Source: Dissophora ornata (taxonomy: Eukaryota; Mortierellomycota; Mortierellomycetes; Mortierellales; Mortierellaceae). From it: a stretch of DNA of 64,000 nucleotides. Both the position numbers and the translations under genes were made by a program. Location: positions 43,334-107,333 of the forward strand of contig MU616578.1 of the NCBI GenBank assembly GCA_025201705.1. The letters are read 5' to 3'. Below, piece after piece: positions 57,134-64,000 of this stretch. Below the pieces are notes generated by a model. That model saw nothing but the letters and a program-made list of their open reading frames with translations. It had not been told where the DNA came from and did no database searches. Within the stretch, counting starts at the first letter, position 1, and the number at the start of each line of letters is the position of its first letter.

Positions 57134-58876
57134 ATGATGCCCACCCCCAAATGGAAGAGATCAAACAAGCACAAGGGCAACAACCCTTCTCCCTCATCAT
57201 CAACACTAGGGACCCTACCTTCCACACATTCCTCCCTTCTATCCTCCTCCACCGCAGTCCAAGGACCTCAGATCAAGGCCCTCTCTGTTGCCCTCACAAT
57301 CCCCGAGATTATCCTCTCCATCGCCGCATTCCTCAGTCGTCCCTTTCTCGTCCGTTGCGCTCTTGTCTGCAAGGACTGGTATGCCATCTTCCAAGCCCTT
57401 GTCTTTCGTGTCGTCGTGGCCGCAGACTTTGATCGCCCAGATTTCGTCAGGGCTTTTCAGATTCACACACGTTTCGCCACCTCCATCGAATGGATCCAAG
57501 AGTCCCCAATGATTCCTGCCGTGCCCAGGAAGCGCTCCTGGCTTCGCCGCTTTCGCAGGAAGGACCCCATGAGACCGATCGCACAGACCCGAAAGCCTTT
57601 TGAGCAACTCGAAAGCAGTCTCATGGCTGGTCAGACGCCATTATTGGGGCGGCTCTCGGTTCGGATCCAGAATCAAGACCCGAACCTCATATTGCGTCTG
57701 TCCGCAAGTACCGTCGTCAATCTTCAGATCAGCACATTGGGCTACCTAGCAGGAAAGCCACGAATGTACATGGAAGATATCCTGCAGGCCTACCCAAACC
57801 TGATCAACTTGACTTTGGAGGGACTCTTTAGACTAGGCTCTCGTCTATGCAAAGAAGGAGGTCATCTACCGTTCATTCCCCCACTTCCAATGGTAGGAGC
57901 GGCGCTGGCCGCCGTAGCAACAACTCTGTTGACAGAGCTCTCACCTTCGACAACATCCATGGCCACTGCGAATGCGAAGGGCAAGGGCGTAGTGCGCCCG
58001 TCCTCCATCCAGACGCTTAACCTCCGACTGGTCTACATATCACAGAACTGTCTGATTGCACTATCTGCTCTGCTGCCGAACCTCACAGCGCTTCTGATAG
58101 AGGAAATCCTTGTGCCTGACGTGATGATAAAAATTTATCGCTGGACTTGGTCTAGTGCGTTCATTCAGAACCTGCGATCCGCTTTCCCTCATCTCCAGAG
58201 CCTACGCCTTGCCTTTCCGTTCGAAAACATCAAGGAGGATACGATCATCGAGATCTTGAAAGCATTCCCACTCTTGACGACTGTCGGCTTTAGAAATGCA
58301 TGTTTCGGAAAACGCGCCGTGGAAACGTTGCAAGAGCATTGCAAGTACGTCGAGTGTCTGGATGTGTCCTTTGGAAATGGAGGCCGCCCCGAGCTTGAAG
58401 GTGCACTCTTGCGATTTTTGCAAACATGTCCCCGACTACGAGAGCTCGAGGCCGACGGTGTGATTTTCCATCTCGATGAGCCTGTCGACGCTGGCGTAAC
58501 GAAGGCACCGTGGGCATGCACTAGGCTGGAAAAGCTAGTTTGTGGATTCCACGGCACCGAGTCGATGATCTTTCAACACCTGTCCCAGTTTCCAATGTTG
58601 TCCCACCTGACGATTGCAAACCCCGCACTCACGATCTCCCCAATCGAGTCGACACTTGCTTGGATGGTAAAGTCGACTAGGATGGAGTATTTCTGGTTCA
58701 CCAATCGACGTAATCTACCTTTAGACAAGGCTACTATTCGTTGGATGCTGCAGCATTGGCCCAGCCTGAAAAAGTTGCACGTTGCCGGAGGAGTAATTAA
58801 CCAAAGAGATACAGTGAAGCAGTGGTGTCGTGAAGCACAGCGACTGAGTCTTGTTGTAGAATACGATCGCATGTAG
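57134..58876 (+). CDS. F-box protein with LRR-like C-terminal region, copy 2
   Basis: Intronless, 580 residues, collinear with copy 1 over its whole length. F-box at about 53-105 (LTIPEIILSIAAFLSRPFLV, RCALVCKDWYAIFQALVFRV), then the same leucine-rich stretches ending LSLVVEYDRM. Differences cluster in three places: the Ser/basic N-terminus; the basic loop near 145-165 (MIPAVPRKRSWLRRFRRKDP); and the linker near 285-300, where copy 2 is shorter (ALAAVATTLLTELSP against a longer Pro/Ala/Thr-rich version). The reading frame is fully open and most changes keep its character, so it looks functional. The ATG is conserved between copies. Role inferred: SCF substrate receptor with possibly altered substrate choice. 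Confidence 0.85.
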   Translation: MMPTPKWKRSNKHKGNNPSPSSSTLGTLPSTHSSLLSSSTAVQGPQIKALSVALTIPEIILSIAAFLSRPFLVRCALVCKDWYAIFQALVFRVVVAADFDRPDFVRAFQIHTRFATSIEWIQESPMIPAVPRKRSWLRRFRRKDPMRPIAQTRKPFEQLESSLMAGQTPLLGRLSVRIQNQDPNLILRLSASTVVNLQISTLGYLAGKPRMYMEDILQAYPNLINLTLEGLFRLGSRLCKEGGHLPFIPPLPMVGAALAAVATTLLTELSPSTTSMATANAKGKGVVRPSSIQTLNLRLVYISQNCLIALSALLPNLTALLIEEILVPDVMIKIYRWTWSSAFIQNLRSAFPHLQSLRLAFPFENIKEDTIIEILKAFPLLTTVGFRNACFGKRAVETLQEHCKYVECLDVSFGNGGRPELEGALLRFLQTCPRLRELEADGVIFHLDEPVDAGVTKAPWACTRLEKLVCGFHGTESMIFQHLSQFPMLSHLTIANPALTISPIESTLAWMVKSTRMEYFWFTNRRNLPLDKATIRWMLQHWPSLKKLHVAGGVINQRDTVKQWCREAQRLSLVVEYDRM

Positions 58877-58962
58877 ACGCAACAAACAAACAATACAAAA
58901 CTGTACCGTGAGGCTGTACAAAATACATTAATAATGATCGCGGTAAAAAAAGGGTGCGAGGT

Positions 58963-59222
58963 GATTGAAGGTCGCGTGGCACTGTGAACTCTTAATTTCC
59001 CAGTTAATCACAGGTTCTTCCATGCAACATCCCGCTGTATATTTATCCTGGCGCCCACATATCTCCCGTCCCAGACTGACTTACATAAATAAATCTTGTA
59101 AACAAAGCTGTCGAGAGTGCCTAGCTCATGTTCGAGGTCCTGTAGCGCCAAGCTTTTTTGATACGGGGAATATAATTCTGGAAGGGTTGTCGTCTGCGGC
59201 GGTGCTGTTTCCCTATCTGCCA
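58963..59222 (-). pseudogene. Fragment of the membrane RING gene exon 1 (third copy)
   Basis: Matches the intron 1 edge and the 3' end of exon 1 (plus-strand landmarks GTGAACTCTTAATTTCCCAG, CAAAGCTGTCGAGAGTGCC, CAAGCTTTTTTGAT). The donor GTAAGT complement is still present, but only about 130 bases of exon remain, with no start codon or upstream portion. Confidence 0.75.
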
Positions 59223-59832
59223 CACCCAGCACTCCGCGCGCGCGCGAGATCGTACTCAATGTTCACTTATTCTAATTTTGCCATCCTAAGCTACTATTAT
59301 TTCAAGGGCCCAGATCTCAACTTCCACTCTTCGATGCGTTGTTGTCTGTTACACCACAGGAAGATGGTCGCCTTTTCGCATTCTCGTGGTCCAGGTCGCG
59401 GCGCGATATTATTTTTGTTCTGGAGCGGAGTCCCACAAGTGAGCAAAATCAAAGATCAAACCAAACCAAACCAAACAAACAAATGCTGAGGAGATGCATG
59501 CATGGTACACATGGAACACATGGAACACATGGATACTCGGAATTGAGGTTAATACAATGCATTGGCCCCTTCCCATTCCACCCCCTTGTCTCTGGTCTTG
59601 ATCTGTTGGGGTTGTTGGGGTCTGCAGGCATGACACATCGATTGATTGATTGACGAATACTCAATTGATAGCTTTACGCGGACTACACGGTACACCCACT
59701 GTACAGCGCAATGTGCAGTAACATCGTCTGTATGGTCTGTATTGATACTATTGGAGCGGGATAATTGTGGCGAGGGTAACTCTTCAGGGCTGTAATGGCG
59801 CATATGCAGCATCTGTGTCAAGGTCGACGCAA
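59222..59832. repeat. Diverged copy of the 52425-52985 intergenic segment
   Basis: Shared landmarks in order: AACACTCCGCG/AGCACTCCGCG, TCTTCGATGCGTTG, TCTCGTGGTCCAGGTCGCGG, CTGGAGCGG, GGCATGACACATCGA, CGGACTACACGG or CAGACTACACGG, GGTCGACGTAATT/GGTCGACGCAATT. Copy C has a small ACATGGAAC triplication near 59508-59533. Confidence 0.75.
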
Positions 59833-60394
59833 TTGACCATGGTTAGTGCGGATTAGGCAAAGTTAGCTGGTGAGCCGGTAACCCGTGGGTAACCATCGGT
59901 CAAAAAAACATGTCGGTCAAGTTAGCCCACGTGCGATTTATTCTTCACCATGGCTAACCATTGACCGGATAAACCCACTGCTGTTGTAGCGCACCTTCAT
60001 ATTCACCTCCTGCCATATTCCGGGGAATGGGAGCGGGAATTAGACCGCGTGGCACCGTTAAAATAAACGAGCTTCCATCGTTCGCTCCATCTTTCCCTGT
60101 TTATTACATGTGTACATGAACTTGAGTACGCTCACTCTAGCCTTTGCACAAAAAAACGAAAGGGTTTGCTGTGTGACAAGGGTCTGTATTCTTGTGGAGC
60201 GAATTGTGGTCATGATTCAACATAATAATAAAAAAAAAACACGTGGCTCTTCGCGGGAAGAAGGAAGCAATTTAATTTCCTGCCACAGCGCCTGTTGCGG
60301 GACAAACAGAGAATAGACCAAAACTACGCGGATACTATTTTTACACAAGCAGCGCATCCCACAAGTGCTTGGAATCCATCTATTCCTGCCTCAC
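59833..60394. other. Intergenic region, gene-poor
   Basis: GGTTAGC/TAACC-type imperfect inverted pieces occur near 59868-59970. No supported gene. Confidence 0.4.
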
Positions 60395-60715
60395 TCACAG
60401 TGCAATCCATTCCAGCCGATTTTTCAGAGCCGCCTCGTGCTCTATCGGTGGGCCAGGACCCTCACTATCAAAAACTCGCAATTTTGACCCAAAAGGTCAC
60501 CACATCCCGAGACGTGAGCCCTGCCTTCTCTAATCAACAGCCAAGAATGCCAAGCCTTGGGAATATGGAGCGATACCTTCTCTTCGAGCCACAGTGTTGT
60601 TTGTCGTCGCAACCTGAGTCTCTGCCTGTACCTCCGCCATCCCTGCCTACGTCTCGCCTGGCTAGTACGCGACTCAGGGACGAGCACGTCACAATAATCT
60701 CTATTCAAGGTTATG
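60395..60715 (+). repeat. Diverged duplicated segment, copy 1
   Basis: Pairs with 62284-62612 in direct orientation. Shared landmarks: CAGTGCAATCC.TTCCAGCCGA, GAGCCGCCTCGTGCTC, GGACCAGGACC or GGCCAGGACC, GCCAAGAA, GGGAATATGGAG, TTCGAGCCACA, TTGTCGT, GAGTCT.TGCCTGTACCTC, CTACGTCTCGC. Both contain short open frames (SIPADFSEPPRA / SVPADLLEPPRA) but with indels between them, so they look like relics of a gene or mobile element I do not recognise. Confidence 0.65.
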
Positions 60716-60894
60716 GTTCAAGAACGCGCCAGTTGTTCTATAGAATTTGGTAGAAAACCTAAAGGAGCGTATTGGCGTATGCAGGCCATTATAATCAACA
60801 TATTTTCGTTCCATGAAAATGTCTTTGCAACCCGTGAGAGAGAGCATGGATGTAAGTGGCGGGCGGTGCTGCTCTCTCCCCGATAGAGAGAGAG

Positions 60895-60941
60895 AGAAGG
60901 GAGGAGAATTCATCATTTGCATGCATGCATGCATGAGAGGG

Positions 60942-60982
<41 letters not shown>
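60895..60982. repeat. (CATG)n and (GA)n microsatellites
   Basis: GCATGCATGCATGCATGAG at about 60918-60935 and GA units at about 60946-60981. Confidence 0.85.
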
Positions 60983-60983
<1 letters not shown>

Positions 60984-61912
60984 CGAAAAAGGGAAGGAGA
61001 GCGAGCGGGGGAGAACGCACCTGTGGTGGCGTAAGCTTTTGTGGTGACTTGTTGAATGCAAATCGAGGATAGCCCACTTTCGGCGACACATGCTTGCGTT
61101 GCTTCGCCTTGGTTATCGTTTTGGTTGGCCGACCACAAAGATTCAAAACTATAAGAATCAATTGTACCCTCTCATCCTCCAGCGTCGCAGCCTATACGCC
61201 TTAACCAATGGTGCTTGCAACGTCCATTGTCGATCGAAGACCACTCGATGCCAAGCCGGCTGACTAGCTTCTGATCATGACAAATGCTTCGAACGCACTG
61301 TTGGCCGCAGTCCTCACCATTTTTCCTTCCTTTGACGACGGCCATGCTCTCCAGTACGATAGTAGTTATAGCTACACGCAAGAGACAGCAACACTAAGAC
61401 CCTATTCAGTATGCAATTCGATCAGAGAAGACATGGCGGATTACTCTCTGTTTGTTTTTGCTTTGTGTTCTGTGGGTCAAAGCGATCGGTCAAAGTTACA
61501 CAAGGCTCGTTTTTACGTACAGTGTTGTATAAGAACTCCTCTACAAGAGTAAAATGAAGAAACAAGTACACGCTATATGACAAAAGGGGACAAAAGGGGA
61601 CAAAAGGTTACAGGGCCCTGAAGGTTGTCAAATCTCTGCATCCTGCCCTGCAGCCCACAAATACATCCCGACGCCCACAGAGTCCGTGGACCAAAAAAAT
61701 ATCCCAACGTGGTTAGCACCGCACCAATCGTGGCGATTGGAAAGTATAAATTCTTTCGAATACCCCCCGTGTCATCTTCCTGTCTTCTTTCAGCCCGACC
61801 TTCATTCGTAAATTGCAACCCCACTCACATACAGACTCACCCTCGCAATCACACAGATACGAGCCAGCCTTCGCTCAGCATCCATTTGTTTCCTTTGTTC
61901 GCCTAAGCCAAA

Positions 61913-62155
61913 ATGACTGCATACAATTACCGCAGGTACGCCTTAAATTCTTTGACTCGGTTCCACCCGCACGACCCAATTGTGCATGTAGACTTACCTG
62001 TCAACGTCCCTGAGCTTTATTTCTTAAATGAATTCAATTTGGATCGCCACATCCATGTATCCCGATTTTCGTCTTCAGAGAGCTTCCGCGTGTCGTACTG
62101 TTTACATCGCCAACTCCAGATCGCAACACCTCTGAACAAGAAAAATCGAGGATAA
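61913..62155 (+). CDS. Possible small protein, 80 residues
   Basis: The ATG in CCAAAATGAC context follows a plausible CT/CA-rich leader (61800-61912). The frame gives MTAYNYRRYALNSLTRFHPH and ends LNKKNRG. No family recognised. A potential donor GTACGC after the seventh codon (CGCAG|GTACGC) means the real product could be spliced differently. Low confidence; it sits in repeat-rich DNA. Confidence 0.25.
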   Translation: MTAYNYRRYALNSLTRFHPHDPIVHVDLPVNVPELYFLNEFNLDRHIHVSRFSSSESFRVSYCLHRQLQIATPLNKKNRG

Positions 62156-62162
62156 AAATCGC

Positions 62163-62199
62163 TCCTCCTCCTCCTCCTCCTCCTCCTCCTCCTCCTCCT
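62163..62199. repeat. (TCC)n microsatellite
   Basis: Twelve or so tandem TCC units. Confidence 0.9.
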
Positions 62200-62283
62200 A
62201 ACATATCTATAACACTTTGTCCTTTCGAATAATCCAATAAATCCCTACAGTCTACCCAGAACTCCTGTCCAAGACGCCCCACT

Positions 62284-62612
62284 CGCAGTGCAATCCGTTC
62301 CAGCCGATTTATTAGAGCCGCCTCGTGCTCAATCGATGGACCAGGACCAAGTCAATTTCGTCACTGTTGAGATCGCCGAGATTATTTCACAGCCCGTTAC
62401 ACGAGCTCCGCCCGCTCCCACCGACAGCCAAGAAGGCCAAGGATGTCCTTGGGAATATGGAGTGACACTTCCTCTTCGAGCCACAATGCTGTTTGTCGTT
62501 CCTAACTTCCTGAGTCTTTGCCTGTACCTCGCCGTCCGTGCCTACGTCTCGCATGCCTGAACGCGACTCTGGGACAAGCACGTCATAATAATCCCTTTTC
62601 AAAGTTAAAGTT
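62284..62612 (+). repeat. Diverged duplicated segment, copy 2
   Basis: Partner of 60395-60715. The start and end portions match better than the middle, where this copy has unrelated or shifted sequence. Confidence 0.65.
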
Positions 62613-62844
62613 TTGTGTTTGGATAGACGGTACGAAAACGTTTTTTTTTTTTTTTTCGAGCCAATGGTTTTATTCAAACCGAGGCGATGAGGCCACGGAA
62701 ATAAAAGATGATTAACAAAATTTCAGTCGCGTGTTTGCGGTAAAAATGACCTGATTGGATAACGTCAACCAGAGAACGGAACACCCAAATATCTCTCATC
62801 CAAGCATCGCGCTGTGTAATTTAATGATACCCCTCTTATCGTGA

Positions 62845-63852
62845 ATGAAGACAACCTTTTCCTACCCACCAGCTTCTTCCGGCATGGCGACGTACCCATT
62901 TTTTAGCATGAACAGCGAATCCTCTTTGTCCTCTTCATCTGCGCGTCCACCTGTTGCACAAAGTTCACCAAGCTTCAACTTGGGCGTCCTCGATGATGAT
63001 CTGCTCAACACCAACTCTTTCTCCAACATATCATGTCCATGGTATATAAGATTCCCATTACCACAAGCGCTTCTGTCAGTCGGATGATCAATGACGATCT
63101 AACGAACCCATCCAGAGTGCAGGGTAAACTGCTGGATTCTATAAAGTGTCATCAACTCGAAAACATTGTTCTTTGGAAGAATACTTATGACCAGTAACTC
63201 AAAAACTCTCCGTTGACGATGATATGCCTTTGGGAAGGGGTAGTCGAGGCTCGTCGCGTCAAGGAAGAGGGTAAGTACGTTTTTAAGTTTCACTGTCTCC
63301 AACCTAAGTGCGCAAGCACCTTCACCGCTTCCTCCTCATCGACAACCCAAACGTACCATATCAAGTCGAAGCATCGTGACTTTTACAAGCAGCGGTGAAA
63401 AGGGAGAGGGTAGACAGGTTCTCATCCTCCTCGTTGACCTAGACCACTCTGGACATGTCGCCGGTCCCAGCAGCCAAATGGAACAAGGTTTATATGGCCA
63501 TGCTCGAGTGGATCATTGGAGATATGCTTCCGTTTTCATAGACTCGGAGCACTTCCAAGCCATGGTCCGGTCAGACATATCTAGCATGAAGATTGTGCCT
63601 TGGATTTGCGGCTTCGGCCATTTCCTCATACAGCGGCCAACATTGCTTCTCTTTAGTCGATGTAATACATCGGTGGGGTAAGCAACTGTCAACCAATGGA
63701 ATATAGCAGACTTTAAACGTGTCGGCTGTTTTACCCACTGCCTACACAACTCCGCAAAGAGTTACCTTGGACCAAAGCAATTCTCTGAAGGACCTCATTG
63801 AGGGGTGTCATGACCTGGCCAAGTTTTTTCACTCACCCCAAGCGTATTAGTC
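62845..63852 (+). pseudogene. Decayed hAT-like DNA transposase with BED-type zinc finger
   Basis: Several frames carry pieces in the expected order. First an 80-residue Ser-rich open frame (62845-63087). Then a BED-like finger at 63255-63396 (YVFKFHCLQPKCASTFTASS..HIKSKH, CX4C..HX4H). Then AAKWNKVYMAMLEWIIGDML (63474-63533), followed by an in-frame TAG at 63539, resembling the hAT helix before the catalytic core. Last, LDQSNSLKDLIEGCHDLAKF (from about 63763) ending FHSPQAY and a stop. Stops and frame changes separate the pieces, and no catalytic core with its Asp/Glu residues or inverted ends was found. The hAT assignment rests on weak motif resemblance and order. Confidence 0.45.
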
Positions 63853-63899
63853 TACAGTGGCTGACTCTCCAAAAATAAAGTCACACTGTGGCAACAACA

Positions 63900-64000
63900 T
63901 GGAGTGAGTGAGTGAGTGAGAGTGAGTGAGAGACAGTGAGTGAGTGAGTGAGAGAGACAGAGAGAGAGAGGCTGTGTGTGTGTGTGTGTGTGTGAGTGAA
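63900..64000. repeat. (GTGA)n / (GA)n / (GT)n compound microsatellite
   Basis: GAGTGAGTGAGTGAG units pass into GAGAGA and then GTGTGT at the window edge. Confidence 0.92.

Larger units (their letters stand above)
55386..58958. repeat. Segmental duplication unit B
   Basis: A direct repeat of unit A, same orientation and gene order: RING exon 1 copy (dead), short spacer, F-box/LRR gene 2 and its 3' flank (AAATACATTAATAATGAT present after both F-box genes). The 52425-52985 portion of unit A is missing here. Confidence 0.75.
58959..59832. repeat. Segmental duplication unit C (truncated)
   Basis: Third, shortest unit. Its first part matches unit A 50870-51128 (RING intron 1 end and exon 1 end); its second part matches unit A 52425-52985. 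The intervening 1.3 kb and the F-box gene are absent. Confidence 0.7.

Noticed and set aside
59868..59970. Possible inverted repeat with TAACC/GGTTA pieces
   Set aside because: Arms are short and imperfect, with no target duplication; noted only as local structure.
1..64000. CRISPR arrays, bacterial operons, ribosomal RNA and tRNA genes
   Set aside because: Looked for and not seen; the DNA is eukaryotic nuclear. A tRNA with an intron could be missed by eye; a tRNA-specific search would settle it.

Overview
The window is nuclear DNA of a filamentous, probably early-diverging fungus. I infer Mortierellomycota or a near relative, but nothing in the sequence proves the lineage. Genes are split by many short GT-AG introns (about 40-370 bases). 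Proteins carry long Ser, Pro, Gln or Thr tracts. Pyrimidine-rich leaders (CT on the coding strand) lie just upstream of many start codons, and microsatellites and A/T homopolymers are common between genes. A run of 100 N at 34256-34355 is an assembly gap. Most genes had to be assembled by hand from exons; reading phases close in every model except the 5' end of the DTW gene.

Layout 1-49 kb, mostly single-copy housekeeping genes: divergent ELF1-type elongation factor (+); three-finger C2H2 protein (-); ABCD4-like ABC half-transporter (-); USP36/42-like deubiquitinase (-); COX20 (+); Cdc7/SepH-type septation kinase with armadillo-like region (+); LRR-RhoGEF (-) and a Ser-rich protein just upstream of it (-); RING E3 with a myristoylation-type N-terminus (-); linker histone H1 (+); COPII coat protein Sec24 (+); DTW-domain tRNA-modification-type protein (-); small F-box protein (-); Sm D1 (-); TRAPPC4/Trs23 (-); Ypi1/PPP1R11 (+); and an unrecognised 379-residue protein (+).

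Layout 49-60 kb: a multi-membrane-span RING protein (-) stands head to head with an F-box/LRR-like gene (+). This pair seeded a tandem segmental duplication. Unit A (about 50870-55385) holds the intact pair. Unit B (about 55386-58958) holds an intact second F-box/LRR gene plus an orphaned, triply disabled copy of the RING first exon. Unit C (about 58959-59832) is a truncated remnant whose two halves are joined across an internal deletion of roughly 1.3 kb.

Layout 60-64 kb: gene-poor, repeat-rich DNA with a diverged duplicate pair (about 60400-60715 and 62284-62612), a small possible ORF, a decayed hAT-like transposase and terminal GTGA/GA/GT microsatellites.

The genes do not form one pathway. 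Themes that recur are ubiquitin signalling (USP, two RING proteins, three F-box proteins), the secretory pathway (Sec24, TRAPPC4) and cell-division or polarity control (SIN-type kinase, RhoGEF, PP1 inhibitor). The most notable points are the RING/F-box segmental duplication caught in mid-decay, an ABCD4 (lysosomal cobalamin exporter) homologue in a fungus, and several genes visible only after splicing (H1, COX20, Sm D1).
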